Assembly: GCA_051294375.1 (NCBI GenBank)
Contig: CM119270.1
Span: 13,443,861 to 13,507,860, forward strand
Reading direction: 5' to 3'
Length of the DNA: 64,000 nucleotides
DNA from: Paraspadella gotoi
Lineage: Eukaryota; Chaetognatha
A program made the position numbers and the translations under genes. Below the pieces are notes generated by a model. It was not told the origin of the DNA. It did not search any database and was given only the letters and a program-made list of their open reading frames with translations. Shown here piece after piece: positions 1 through 13,262 of the stretch (positions are counted from its first letter, which is position 1; each line of letters opens with the position of its first letter).

Positions 1-217
1 TAACAGGTCACTTTACCATTTATTTATTTGACGAGAATTCTGTTTTCAACCTGTTACCGGCCTATTTATGCAGCCTTAGAAAACATACTTTTAATGACTA
101 TACATGTATTTTATGCTTCCTTTGAATCAAAAAAATGAAACATCGTCTTTTTCTGAGATTACTCAAAATATGATCCAACCGCGCCTACCCTTACTTACCC
201 ACTCAACCCTCCACCCA

Positions 218-254
<37 letters not shown>

Positions 255-875
255 TCCGCTGCCACCCCCCCAAACCACAGACCCACTCCTCATTCTCATT
301 CACGTGACGTAGAAACTCGACGCGATGACGTATTTCAGCATTGAAGAAGGACATCAGCGGGTAGAAAATAAAGGGGAGGGGGGGGGGGCAAGGTGGGAGG
401 ACCCCATATGGTCCAAGTCCAAGCCCAACGACTCTCATCCAGCGACCCGAAACCAGGCCGCAGGAATAAAACGAAGGGATGAGACGTCACGAAGTCGAGG
501 GAGAAGAAACAGCGCAGCGAATAAAAGAAGGCGGAACCGAAGACTCATGTGTAGCCGTCGTGCAGGAAGAGAGGAAGCAGCTGAAAATAGAGGCTCTGTC
601 GACCGGCTCCACAGCAGCGTGTCTGGTCGTAGATCAGCGGACGGCAACGTCGTACGACAAGTTAAGACGGTCGTGTGGCAGGTGATAAGTCGTTTCGAAG
701 CGATTAATGTAGCCGGTTACGCCCATTACGCGTCGTGAAGGAGTCGCGTTGACATCTCTCTCTTTTTCTTTTTATCGTTCATTGTCCTACTAACTTTTTC
801 CCCCACTAACCCACGTATAATCTTCCTAGTCTCGAAAACCCGTGAACCATAATTCACACTTAATTCTTCTCACAG
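1..875. other. Region upstream of first recognised CTTNBP2 exon; no gene assigned
   Basis: I see no convincing coding exon here. A (CT)n tract lies at about 223-250. Short open frames between 325 and 740 have no recognisable protein features; one contains a charged stretch that could be coiled coil but has no matching splice sites I trust. The stretch may be an intron, a 5' untranslated exon or promoter of the gene that follows. Confidence 0.4.
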
Positions 876-1095
876 TTGCTCGTTGAGCTTGAAGAAGAAA
901 AACAGAAGCACGCTCAGGACCAGGCGCAGGTAAATAAGCGTCGACGTCAAGTGTAAAATATTAATCTTTTTGAATTTACATCCCGTTGAGAAACATTAAA
1001 TATTAATGGTTTTAATTTAACTTGTGACAAAGGCAAATAATCGAGGAGCGCGGCGGTATGAAAACTGAATGTTTTCTGAGTGAGAGAGAGAAGAG

Positions 1096-1167
<72 letters not shown>

Positions 1168-2912
1168 CTCGAGTAATAATCTCTGGAATTGAAGATAAAT
1201 TTTGTCGGAAAGAGAGAGAGAGAGAAAGAGTAAGAGAGTCGAGTAAATAATCTCTGGAATTGATGATAAACTTTGTCGGAATAATTTCGCTCGCTTTTTC
1301 ATTTCGTTTATCTTTGTTTAAAACCTCCCCCCCTATCCCGACCTCACCTCACCCAAAAAGGGCGACGACGTGACTTACCTCCTGGAAAAGGAGCGGGAAC
1401 GCCTCCGCGGCGACGTGGAGCAAGAAAAGGGAAACGCGAAGAAGATGGAGAAGGAATTCAGGAGAACCTCGGCCGCCCTCGACGAGGAGAGGGAGAGACA
1501 CAAGCAGATCGTCGTCATGCTCGTCAAGGAGAGGAAGAGGATCATCACGAGGCTGATACAGGTCGGGTGGGGGAGGTGAAGGGGGGGGGAAAGATGGTCC
1601 GACTGGAGGGATTGGGACGGATGTACACCGAGAGACAGATGGAGACTTATACATATTTAAAGGAAAAATAAATTCAGATGTCGAGGAGAAAAAAGATATT
1701 TAATCAGATAAACAAACTGACAAGATTCAAAGTGAAAAAACATATCGGTGAGAAATAAAGGCATGAACGTACGGAAAGAACAACAAATTGATCGATGCTT
1801 ATTTACGATATAATACAGATAGTCTAAGTCTAATAAATTAGTCAAAATACTGCAGTCTGATCATGATACAGCCGGTTCAATCAGGGACTACAAGGGGAGT
1901 CATTTTTGACTGATACACAAAACTGAAATACTGTCACAAAGACATACCGACAGACGTAACTATCCTCAACCCATCGTCAGCGCCATCTTCAAGCGATTTT
2001 TAACACATCTTAAACCCAATCCTGAACCCAGGAGCGCCATCGCGTTGAAGAGCTCGAGGCCCAATTGAACAACGAGAAGGGTCGCGTGAAGAACATGGCG
2101 GAAGGGCTCGTCCAGGAGAGCAAGAAGTCGCTCAAGATGGAGGCCGTGCTGGAGCGACAGCTCGAGGAAATCCAGGCCGAGCGAGAGGCCTTCAAGAAGC
2201 AGCTCCATGTGAGCAACTTTGGTTGTTGTTGTTGTTGTCTCGGGTTTTCGTGATTTTTTTTGCGTTTTTCTGAAGATTTTTTATTCGGTTTTGTTGTGGT
2301 TAAAGATGTTCTGTTTTGTTGATAGCGACTGGCGGTAGTTTAAAATCCATTGGTTCATTTCAAGCGATGATTTGTGGTTTGTTTCGTTTGAATTTTATTT
2401 CCGCTTCTTATGTTCTTGTTTTTTGATATTTTTTACAATTTTTTATTTAAAAAAAAGAAAATTTACACGCTTATCTTTTGTCACTTTTCATTTGTATTTG
2501 TCAGATACATTTTATGCAGCATCTTTATTTTGTTCTCCATTTTTTTAATCCCCGATAAAAGTTTCTGTTTTCGAAGACTTAAGTTGCGGAAAAAAAAAGA
2601 AAATTAACGCAGCTGTTATCTTTTCCCCGTAGATGTCACCGTCGTCGTCGTTGTCGTNNNNNNNNNNNNNATCGTCATATTCGATTTCCCTTTTATAATT
2701 CCCTCTGATCTTTTGTTTGTTTTTCTCTAACTCAGATCGAAAAGGAAAACGGGAAACGAATGGAAGAGACGATGAAATCTCTTCAGCAAAGAAACGAAGT
2801 TTTGGAGAATCACATGCGAATGTCGGACGCGGAGAAGGAGGAGCTGCAGAGAAGGTTCGGCGAGTTGCAACGAGCTCACCTCTCTCTTCAGCAGCAAATC
2901 AACTCAACGCCG
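876..2912 (+). CDS. CTTNBP2: CTTNBP2 part: CortBP2 coiled-coil exons
   Basis: Four in-frame exons (54, 201, 177 and 177 nt) encode about 203 residues dominated by Glu, Lys, Arg, Gln and Leu heptads. The phrases GDDVTYLLEKERERL and EERERHKQIVVMLVKE are hallmarks of the CortBP2 N-terminal domain shared by CTTNBP2, CTTNBP2NL and FILIP1 proteins. In vertebrates this coiled coil mediates oligomerisation and striatin/PP2A contact. Every exon here is a multiple of three and starts in phase 0, so any of them could be skipped without a frameshift. Confidence 0.9.
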
Positions 2913-5900
2913 GTGAGGGTTGGCGTCGTCGCCGTCGTCGTCGCCGTCGTCGTCGTCGTCTTTGTTATAATCGTTTATGTCGTTGTCGTTATGTCATCGT
3001 CTTCGTGTATTTCGTTTGGCATCATGTCAAAACTTAAATGTTACTTCTGGCCATCTTTAAAATAGCAAGCTTTTTATCTACATTCCGAATTTCGTTTTAT
3101 TTATTTTTTATTAAGTCCATTCTGATTAATTTACAACGGTACATGCAACTAGCTGTGCAACCAGAAAATTTCCCTAAACCAACTTCCCTTTCCCTACCCC
3201 AGATTCAAATTGACGGCGCTCCCGAACCAGTCACTGGTCTTCCTCAGCCCAGTCCCACCCCATCCGGCGCTACCACGCCCAACTGCCCGCCCGGGGCTTC
3301 CTCACTTCCCCTCAACACCCCTTTCCCGCCAAACGCCCCGCCGGGCACGTCACCTCTGCCCCTCACCTCACCTCTCTACGTGAATCCTCTTCGGACGCCG
3401 AAGATTCGTCCGTCGCCGGTTTCGCCCAACAACCCGTCGGCTGCAGCGTCTGCCGCGGGTGCGGCGTCGCCTCACGGCCCGTTTTCTCCCTCGTCGTCGC
3501 CGTCGTCGTCGCCGGCGTCGCCGCGTTCTCCCGGATCGGCGCCGTCCAACGTCTCGGCGTCGGCGTCGCCGGAAACGCCGAAACCTTCGGCGGATTATCC
3601 GTCGCCGGACACGCGAACTTTGCGCGAGATCCGGGAAGGTAGCCCGATGCCTTTCGGGGGCAAGGGCTCTTCCTCTTCCTCCTCTTCCTCTTCACCCAGT
3701 CGCTCCTTGCAAATTTCCAAGAGCTTCGGATCTGGGTCTCCGTTGCTGCAGACGGCGCAGGCCAACGCCGCCGCCGCCGCCGCGGCGCTCGGCGTCTACA
3801 CGCCGCCTCACCCGTCGATCCTACCCGATCTCGCCGCCTCGTCCGCCCCTTACTCGCCGCCAGTGCCTCAACCTTCCGCCGCTGCCGTCGCCGCCGCTTC
3901 CGCCTCGCCTTCCCCGCCGCCGCCGCAACGCATCTACGTGGCCAACCCCGCGGGCACCAAGGTGTTCACGACTCCATCGGGGGGAAAGCTGACATTTCAC
4001 GTCTCCCCAACCGGCGCAACCATCTCCAACGCGACCCCCGACCCAACGGGCTCGGTCGTTTCGGCCGCGGGCGCCCGGGGCCCGATCCAACCGGGCTCGT
4101 CGGCGGGCGGCCGTGGCGTCAGAGGCTCGGCCTACTCGAATACTCAGTCAGCGCCGGGCGGCGTCGGCGGCGTCGCTGGAACTCCCCCGCCGCGCGGCAC
4201 TCCTCCTCCCATCCCGCCCAACAAACCGGCGTTCTCTCCGGCGCCGACTCAACCGGCGTCGTCCGGGCGGAAGTTGCCCGACCAGGCGCCCGTCGTGCCG
4301 AACAGAACGATCTTTCCTGCGGGCGGGCCGTCGACGAACAACTCGGGCGTGGCGATGAACAACTCTGCTTCCAACAGATCGTCCACGGGCCTCCATCATC
4401 ATCATCACCATCATCACTCGTCGTCAAGCGGCGCCGGCGGCATCCCCAACTCGCTCCTCCACTCGCCCTCCGAAAACCCGGCCTTCGAGACCGCCCCCAA
4501 CGCCGTCTTGCTGGGTCAGCCCCGTCCGGGTCAGCCCGTCCGATTCGGCATCGTCGTCAACAAGGACAAGATGGCGGAGGAGGCGTTCCGCGGAGGAGGA
4601 GGAGGAGGAGGAGGCGCTTCTTCGCCCACGAGTCCCTACGCGCTCGGCATTTCCGCCTCCTCCACTTTCGCCAACGCCTCCGCGCAGGACACCATGCGGA
4701 AGGTGGCGCCGCAGGTGGGCGTGGTGGTAGGGAGAGGGGGGGTTGGTAAGGGGCGGAGGGGGATTGGGGGTGGGAGGTGGGGGAGATATCGGGATGCTTA
4801 AAGAAAGATTGTTGAAAACCCTGTCGGGTTTAAAATTGATTTTAATCAATTGGCAACCGAAACTTTTAAATAAATGTTAAGCAAACATAATTAAATATAA
4901 AGTTGATTTTTAAATTAACTTTTCACGCCATCTCGGACACGTTTTGTCTTCGATATAAAAGTTTGATGTCCGGTTGTATTTTTGTAGAGATTCAAGAGAT
5001 ATCAGAGATAACTCATTGACGGTAATCGATATTAAACCAAGGCCATAATACAAAATTGGCGGCTCCGTAATTTCAGGCGGTTTTTATTTATCAGCATGCC
5101 TTCACTAATGTCGACTTTTTTTTTCCTTTTCCTTTTTTTTTTTCCTTTTCCCCCCTTTTATCTTTCTCCGATTCTTTCCTTTTTTTCCTTTACCGCAGCG
5201 GGAAAGCGCAGAAAGAAGCCCCGAAATTATGGGGACGGATTTCTAAACAACTCGGCTCATTTTTTTTTCTCCCCTTCTCCTCTTTTTGACAACCTGGTCG
5301 CTCTCTAATCGATGGCTCAAAAAAAAAAAACCAAACAAACAAACAAACAAACAAATAATAACCTTAATCGCGCTATTTCGTTGAATCAGCGGACGAAATA
5401 GTTGGATCCACACCATCGCTGGTAGTTCTTTCTTGACACCCTCAGTGATTTGTGTTTGTTTTTTTCCTTCAGTTTGAAGTGCAGTTAATACAAAAATAAA
5501 TCGTCAAAAATTATTTTTTTAAAAAAATATCAACATTTACTACATTGTTTGGCTTTACACTATTTTTTTATTTCAATATTTTTTCATGTTTCAACTTTCT
5601 TTTCATATCTGTCCATTATGTCGTCCTCTCTTAAATATATTTAAATTAACATTGATATCAACAAATTCAGCCTTAATTGTAAAGTTAATGTTGCTGCTTG
5701 CTACTGTAATTATTATACGATAGCATTTCCGCAACTTAGCATGTCAAACTTTAATAATAACGCTATTTACGTCTTTGTTGTTTTTAATCAAAATATATTT
5801 TTAGTGTTTTGCTTAAAAGTTTGACCGTAAAATTATTTTTTTTATAATTATATCAGCATTTTATCATCTGATACAATTTTTTTCTAAAGAAATTTAAAAA

Positions 5901-8900
5901 AAAAATTAGAATCGAATTATTTTTAATTTTCTTCAAAATTAATCAATTATTTAACAATAATGATTTGTCCAAATTTCTCAAAAATCTGTTGAAATTAAAA
6001 AAAAAAGCCAAACATTATTAAAAACTAGCATGAAGGACCTCGCTTCAATAAATCCTCTGCACCAAAACTGATTTTTAAAACTGATTTCAAAAGCTTTTTT
6101 CCTGTCTAATGATTGAACACTTGGATACTTATTAGTAAGATAAAAACTGTTCGTCTTCAAGTACTTATAAAACAATTGGTGCAAAGTGTGAATACATTTT
6201 TTTTTAGGCGAAAAGCGTCCGTTTTATTTTTTAAAGAAATCTCATTATTTGCACCAATTTATACATAATTTAATACGACGCTTAATTCAATCATTTTCAT
6301 TTAATCAGATTCACCACCACCAAAACGACAAGAGCGACCCCAACGTTGATTCCGAAAAGCGTGGCGATTATTTACTATCATCTACTAGTCCCGATTTGAT
6401 ATTAGACAATCATCAACTAGCTTCATTAGAATTTACTGAGAACCAGCATATTTATCCTCGCAACGACGCGTCGGAAGCGTCGTCTCTCTCGCCGCAATCC
6501 ATCGCGAACGAAGGCGAAGATTCGTCCAGTTCGTCCCTCGTCGATCCAGTCATTCCGCCGCAATTCGAAGACATTTGGTCCTCCATGACGACGTCAACAG
6601 GTTGCCATAGAAACCGACACTGTGTCTCGGCCAAAGGGTGTCATCGATTCACTCCGGTGCTTTTTTTTTCGTTCCAGAAGGCGAAACGGACAACCAATCA
6701 ACCGGAGTGGGACTGCAGTTGGCGCCGTCCGTTCTCTTCCACAAGATTCCTCGATCGTTGCATTGCGCCGACGTGTCTCCGTTGCATCAAGCGGCCGCTT
6801 TTGGAGACGTTTCTGGCATCGAGTTTTTCATACAGAAACATTTTTCTTCTTTTCAACTTTTGTTGAACCAGCAAACTGGCGACGGGTCGACCGCGCTACA
6901 TTTTGCGGCAGAAAACGGACATTCTGGTAATTGAGTGTCGACTGTTGAGCATAAGTTTGTATTTATTTTAGTGAGGTTCGATTTTGATATTAATAGTTAA
7001 CCGTAACGGGAATCTTACTTTTGGTAGATTTTAAAATTAACTTGACGAAATACTTGTGTTTTTAATGTTTAATATTTAATGTTTAATGTTACTGTGTTGA
7101 AGTAACAACCACTAACTCCAAATTCAGTTAGACATTGTTTGACTACATTGACTAAATTTCCCAACACCAGATTGCTTAAAGACGCTGATCTCCAACGGGG
7201 CCGACTTCCGTCTGACCGATGCCAACGGCCAAACCGCCCTCCACGCTGCCGTGCAAGAAGGTCACGTCGATTGCGCGCGGGCAGTTCTGGAGGGCGTTGC
7301 TGCCGCTTCCGCCGCCAACGCTGATCCGAGACTAGCGGCGTCTTTCGTCGCCGCCAAAGATACTTACGGTCAGACGGCGCTGCATTTAGCCGCCTCCGAA
7401 GGTAAGCAAAGGGTCGGGTTTAATCCGAGATGGAGTGATTAGAGTTATTCGCAAGTAGTAATTTTTAAAAAAATAACTTTTAAATAGTTAATAAACTTGT
7501 TAATAAATATTAAACTTTGTTTCCAACATTTTACCCTCAGGTCAACCGGAAATCGCTAGGGCGTTGATGGAATTCGGCGCGGATCGAGGCGCCATAACTC
7601 TTTCCGGCAGAACTCCTTTGCACTGCGCAGTTTTGGGTGGAAACTTTGACGCCATGATCGCCTTACTTACCTACGATTCGACGGGTAAGTTAAGCGACGT
7701 ATTTTAAGCCTTTTCTCCCCTTTATTATGAATATAGTAAGTAAATAGATTTAAAATTTATACAAAACATATTGGTAGACAGACGCAGATGAAGCCTCTAA
7801 ATTCAACGGGTCGAAACATCTTTTTTAAAATCTTTGTTGTTAACACGAAAACTTTCGTTTCTCTCTTAAATAAAATATATTTAACTTCATATATAAAACA
7901 TTTACTTTTGCAATTTTTATAAATGTTTTCGGGCAAGGAGAAAATGAGAAAGCAAAATGATATCGCAACATCCTTTTCCTTTCCCTTTCCCTACAGAGAA
8001 AAAAGCCGAGTCTCCCGACCGCGTCCCAGCGGCCATCTCCTGCGACGACCAAGTCCTCGGTCAAGTCGACAAAGACGGTTGGACCTTTTATCACAACGCT
8101 GCCGCGCAGGAGACGCGAACCTTTCTCGACTTCATCGTTCAACACTGCGCTGTGGATTTTCAGTCGCGGAGCAAGGAGCCCAGCGGTCCGACGGTCTACG
8201 AAGTCGCTTCCAGCAGTTGCAGGGAACTCATCGATGGCATTGGTGAGTAGAATCATGGTGATTGCTTGGTTTGGAAGGTTGGGATTGGTTGGTTTCCTTG
8301 GATCTTTTGTTGGATGGATAGTTGGGCTTGTTGGGATGACGGTCGTTCGATTGATTGGCCGGTTGGTTAATCGATTGGCAGTTTGGATTTGACGATATAA
8401 AAAGACTTCAAATTTCATCGACTGTATTTATTTCTGTTTCTCTTTTTGCTGTTTTTAGGAGGAAAGTATTGTGGGAAAATCGTGCAGCTCATCGTAGTTA
8501 CGGAAAGGTTTCGAAACGAACGTGGGAAGACTCACGTTATTTCCCGATTTCAGTTGGACAAGGTTTTTGAAATTGGTTCGTTTACATAACCATTTGAGGT
8601 AATTCGAAATTTATGATCCATCGCTCGACTATTAGTTTTTCTGGCAATAAAATTCTTTCATTCGTTTTTAGGTTTATTTGCGAAGATAGTGTTCCGGGCA
8701 TTGAGATTAATTCGAGGGAGGCAATTAAGTGTTTAGTGATCGGATCCTTAAAATGGCTTCCGGGTAAGCTTTTTTTTTTACTAAAGAATTGCTAAAAAAC
8801 GACGTGTACTTACGATTTTTTGTTTGTTTCAGGCTCTCACTGCATACAAACGCCATATCAATTACTTTTGTCCCAAAATTCATCAAAAATACTTCTGAAT

Positions 8901-10177
8901 CTGAATAGTTTTTCCGATGGCTCGTTCGATGAAGAAGCCTACTTTTCTCTTTTGTCATCAAGTTGTTTAAGAAATTATTATCGTTTGGTAAGTCTTTTTA
9001 AATTTGTAAATCACATAAAATCGTTACCAATCAATAAATATATCCTCTTTTTTTTTTTCAACAGCTAAGTCAATATAAAAGTGCCATATTTTGCGGTCCA
9101 CCCAAGAGCGGAAAATCTTTCATTGCAACCAAACTCGCAATTTTGTTGCAACGGCAGCATCGACGAGATCGTTTGCATTCGGAAATTACTCAACTCGCTT
9201 TCACTTCGTCAACTTCCAAACCTCACTTCGTAAAACTGCTTATCTCCAAAGGCGCTCTGTCCACCAACGCAAAAATCGAAAATGATCATAGGTACGAGAA
9301 AATTGCCGATTGCTCAAAATATAAAAAAACATGATCGTATGAGTCATCACGACTCTTTTCCCGATCAGGATTCCTATCATTATTCTCGATTCGTTGACGA
9401 AAAATACTATAAATTTATACTTGGGAGAAATATTTCATTACCTCGAAAGGCGAGGACCAGCAAACGTCTTTAAAATCTCGTTCGAAACGGTAGGTTTTAT
9501 ATTGCCTTGTTTCAAATACCTATATAATTAATTTTTTTTTAATAATTCTATTTTTATAAATGTCAGAGTGAACCTCCGCTCTTGGTGTATATACCATCGT
9601 CAGTTTACTTCATTGGCACGATGACTGAAGAGGCTGGATCTTCAGGATTACCGCTTAGTCTTCAGCAACAACTTCGCTGGATACAGTTGAAAAACAACAG
9701 CTTACCGCTTAGCAATCAGCTGAAGCTGTACCTTAGAAAAACCATGTCGAATCAAGTGAGTTAAATTATGTTTTAGAATTTTAATTCCTACCATTATAAT
9801 AGGTCTCCATAGTACATACTAAATATCTGTTATAGATAATGATTTTCTAAAATTAGTATTTTTTTTACTGGCATCGGGAATTTATGAGTAAATAATGTAT
9901 TTTTGTTTATTTTTTTTATTCAAGGTGTTTTCCCTCAACGGATCGGCTCTGTTGGACTCGGCCGCGCAGAAGGAACGCGACTCGAGCGACGACCAACTGG
10001 GCGTGCCCGTGTTCGGCAACGCTCACAAATACTTCGTCGTCGTCCTGAGTTGGATCGAGGGAGTTTGGGTCAGGCTGAGCGAATGCCTCGTTAAGATCGG
10101 ACTCCCCGAACTCGTCACGGGGCCTTGCCCTTTTTTCCAGTGTCCCGTCGACGCCTCTAAGCCTCTTCGAACTCTTC

Positions 10178-10244
<67 letters not shown>

Positions 10245-11246
10245 CTCGAGTAAATAATCTCTGAAATCTATGATAAACTTTTTTAATTTCACCCCCTCAG
10301 TTGGATGTCCCGATACTGGAACAAACACGTGGCGCCGCAGGTCGAGCGTTCGATCCTCCACCAGACCCAAGGAATGACGGACGCCGGTCTGCAGCGAAAG
10401 ATCGCCCACACTGCGCTGTTTGTTCTGCTGCAGCGGACCGTCGCCGCTGGCTGCCCGTTGAGTGGGGAGGATAAGGCTGCCTTTCTCTCGCTCTTCAAGG
10501 GCTCGTCGCCTGAGGGCCTCCTGACCTCCTCCTCTTCCTCTTCCTCCTCCTTCTCTGCGCGACCTCAGCTTCCTGTCGAGCGAGAAACGGAGGAGGGGGC
10601 GGCGCCAGAAGGACGAGAGATTCCAGCGTCACCGGCGTGGGAGGAAGCGGCGCCGGCTTCGGAAGAGGCGGCTGGGAGACCATCGAGGTTAAACCTTTCT
10701 GTCGCAACGGAAGTCGGAGTTAAGATCGGTGATGCTGTCGAACATTCGACGTCGTCTTTATTAAAGTCTCCGTCGTCGTCGCTGTCGTCGCCGTCGGACG
10801 TCGCGAAAAAGAGCGCCGCGGAATCCGGCGTCGGACGTAGAGCGGCGCCGCCGCGTCGAATAGTGGCGGCGTCGCTGGGTCGGGCGACGAAAGGTGAGAA
10901 ACCGGCTCCAGGAGCGCCTGGCAACACCGCGCCGCGAGTGATGATGAAGGGAAAAACCGGCGCCGTGGCCGGCGCCCCCGGTAATGTTCCTTCTGCCAAC
11001 GGCGCGAGAAACATCGCGGCGAGGTCGAGCTTTCGAGGACCGGCGGCGTCTTCTTTGTCGCCGGGCGGAGTGAAAACGGCGTCGTCGGCTTTCGGCGTCG
11101 TAAAACCGGCGTCGTCATTGACGCATCTCAGAATGGCGTCGCCAGCGAATCTTGGTCGCATTAATGCGACGTCGTCTCTGCCGACGAAATCGTCGTCGTC
11201 ATCGTCAGCGTCGTCGGTCAAAAGTAGATTTACTAAGAAAGTCTAA
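876..11246 (+). CDS. CTTNBP2: Cortactin-binding protein 2 orthologue, 5' partial, 18 exons
   Basis: Exons: 876-929, 1361-1561, 2032-2208, 2736-2912, 3203-4714, 6309-6600, 6678-6926, 7171-7401, 7541-7684, 7997-8242, 8459-8579, 8672-8763, 8833-8987, 9065-9291, 9369-9489, 9567-9755, 9925-10178 and 10301-11246 (TAA). Phases agree across all junctions, giving about 1795 residues; human CTTNBP2 has 1663. Order seen: CortBP2 N-terminal coiled coil (GDDVTYLLEKERERL, HKQIVVMLVKERK), a long Pro/Ser/Ala-rich exon with a PPPIPPNKP motif, about five ankyrin-type repeats, then a P-loop region (GPPKSGKS; IPIIILDS) and a lid-like region (LQQQLRWIQLKN, WMSRYWNKHVAPQVE). Known of the family: a cytoskeletal scaffold that binds cortactin and STRIPAK components, enriched at synapses in vertebrates. 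The donor at 8580 was chosen over a nearer GT at 8563 because only it keeps the frame open. The initiator exon was not found. Identification is firm; individual splice sites are hand-placed. Confidence 0.92.
2658..2670. other. Assembly gap (13 N) in CTTNBP2 intron
   Basis: Thirteen N bases directly follow a GTC trinucleotide tract in the intron before the exon at 2736. No coding loss is evident because the flanking exons join in frame. Confidence 0.99.
3203..4714 (+). CDS. CTTNBP2: CTTNBP2 part: long low-complexity central exon
   Basis: One 1512-nt exon encodes 504 residues, rich in Pro, Ser, Ala and Gly. It contains runs of Ala near 3768-3787, Ser near 3667-3692, eight His codons at about 4394-4417, and Gly near 4591-4614. 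The motif GTPPPIPPNKP matches the GNPPPIPPKKP segment of human CTTNBP2 and is a plausible SH3-ligand, consistent with the cortactin interaction known for the family. GC content is far above that of the flanking introns. The region is probably disordered. Confidence 0.85.
4715..6308 (+). other. CTTNBP2 intron, 1.6 kb, no feature recognised
   Basis: AT-rich sequence between two phase-0 exons. It contains homopolymer T runs and a short AAAC repeat near 5330-5355. I found no exon, RNA gene or inverted repeat. Confidence 0.6.
6678..8242 (+). CDS. CTTNBP2: CTTNBP2 part: ankyrin-repeat exons
   Basis: Four exons (6678-6926, 7171-7401, 7541-7684, 7997-8242) encode consecutive ankyrin repeats. Visible consensus pieces are SPLHQAAAFGDV, GSTALHFAAENGHSG, GQTALHAAVQEGHVDCARA, GQTALHLAASEGQPEIARA and GRTPLHCAVLGGNFDAM, then a degenerate repeat starting DGWTFYHNAAAQ. 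All internal junctions are phase 1, a typical repeat-module arrangement. The last repeat is followed by YEVASSSCRELIDGI, which parallels the end of the human ankyrin array. Confidence 0.9.
8459..10178 (+). CDS. CTTNBP2: CTTNBP2 part: P-loop / AAA-lid-like exons
   Basis: Exons 8459-8579, 8672-8763, 8833-8987, 9065-9291, 9369-9489, 9567-9755 and 9925-10178 encode the segment that in human CTTNBP2 resembles an AAA ATPase related to NAV1. A complete Walker A motif (GPPKSGKS, about residues 1228-1235) and a hydrophobic strand ending in Asp (IPIIILDS, near residue 1295) are visible. The matching human segment, as I recall it, has GPEGSLQD and so lacks the lysine. The final exon holds the conserved HKYFVVVLSWIEGVWVRLSE segment. 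Confidence 0.8.
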
Positions 11247-13157
11247 GCGACGATTTTATTAATCGGGTTTTGTGGTTGAGACCCAAAAAAGTCCCAAAAA
11301 TGTCCTGTTTTTTGACGCTTTTGCTTCGTTATGCGGTCGGACGAATCTCGCGAGGGATCAAAAACCAACGAAAATACCATTTTTAGAAATTCCAAAGTTA
11401 CCGCGAAAAAGAAATATATATATTTTTTACTGTCTCAGTAGATTCTATCATCATCGCTTAATATAATAAGCTATAGTTGTTAGGACCATGGGAAAATATT
11501 TTTTTTTAAAGATACTAACCATTTATTGCATCTTAGTATAAATTAAGTTACATCGCTTTTATACCAAAGCATAATTATTTTTTAATAAACTTATGTTAAA
11601 TTTTAGATATTCACAATTATTGAATGCCTCATCTTGCCGCGAGAAAAGATTTATATTCCGATGATATAAATACATTAAAAACAGAAAAAAATAACTGAGC
11701 AATTTAAACTGCTGAAATTTAAAACAATACACGCTATAAAGTAAAAATATAGAACGACTCACGGATTTATTCACGGTAATAAAGTTTCATGGGAGAAGTG
11801 CTTTTGGTAGAAAACGATAAACCGCATATACAGTAAAATAATATTCTTTTCATTTATTAATTTATTTGTTTTATTGTGATGTTAAAAAAAATTGGACTGC
11901 CCCATTCATCCAATTAATTCTACGTTGTACCTTTCGTTATAGATATTTGTCTTCCTTGATCAAACTAAATAATAAAAATACAGTTTATGTATTTTTGTTA
12001 ATTCATGCGGTATATCAGGGTTTCACCTTTTTTTTCTTTTTTTTTTAAACTGAAAGAAAAAACTTTTTGTCTAAATATGATAGAAACACTTTTGATATAA
12101 ATTCAACAATTGTTAGCAAATCCCATTTTTAAAACCATCATTTTTTAACTTGTTTAGATTCAACCAGTGTATAATAGTTTGTGTAACAATATAAAAGGCT
12201 GCTTATTTTTTGGACAAATTTTCTCCGAATTTTCGATTTGAGTCCACAATTTGTGCTCCTCAGTAAAATTGCGTGAGTTCCATCGCCATCGTTAACAATT
12301 CGTTGATAATTCGTTATTATTACCATTAAAGGTCGAAAGCGCGTTTAATGGACTTCCCCGGACCAACAGTCTCTTGAATATTTTTGGTATCGTGCTTTTG
12401 ACTAAACAATAACTACATCTGGAAGTTGTGAATGTAACACCTACAAAAAATAGATATATTAGCGAAATGTTTTTCGCTGAACTTCCCGATTTTTTTTTTT
12501 TTTTTTTTAAGATTCTGCTGTGACAAATTGGTCAACGTTATTATTAATTGCGAGCAATATTACTATAACTCACATCCTCTGTCTTTTGCCATGAAACTGT
12601 TATATTCAAACTTGTTCTCTTGTAATGACCATTGCGACTTTTGAGTGCAATTTTCTTTTGCTTTTTGGTTGTGAAAACTTAGTAAAATTCTGCCTCTGTT
12701 GAACTAGTAAATTTTTTTTTAAGCTTCGCGATTTTAAATAAAAAAGGGGAAAAAAAGTAAGGAAAGATAATCTGTCGTTGTTGTTCAACTATACATTGAA
12801 CTTTCTGAACTTTCTAATTACAACACGAAACATTTTAGCCCAGAATAAGTGAAGAGAATTTGCAAGCCAACAAATATTTCTTTTATTCTATAAAGTAAAA
12901 CGTTAGACATCAAAATAACAAAAATTACTTGAACTAAAAGAGGAGTGTTCATGATTCCATGAGTTTGTGCTCGTGCGTTTGATGGCGTCAATTGAGAAAC
13001 CAGCGCCTTCTTTACTTTTTAGCTAAAGATGGCAGCAACGGCGCCGGATTAACGGCGTCATCGAGACGGCGTATTTCCGGAGTTACATCCAGGTTTGAGG
13101 TTACATCCGGTTTGGCGCCGTTTGAGGATCGCGAGGTTAATCCGCCGCGGACGCGAT

Positions 13158-13186
13158 TGCTGTAGCGTTTTGCTGTGAGAGAGAGA

Positions 13187-13261
<75 letters not shown>

Positions 13262-13262
13262 T
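13158..13262. repeat. (GA)n microsatellite
   Basis: A nearly uninterrupted GA dinucleotide tract of about 100 bases between the two convergent genes. Confidence 0.95.

Noticed and set aside
3363-4849. Arg- and Pro-rich frames overlapping the long CTTNBP2 exon
   Set aside because: Shadow frames of a GC-rich coding exon; only the frame that joins upstream and downstream exons in phase is kept.
8459-8562. Earlier donor at 8563 for the CTTNBP2 exon
   Set aside because: It leads to a stop six codons into the next exon; the donor at 8580 keeps the frame through to the P-loop exons.
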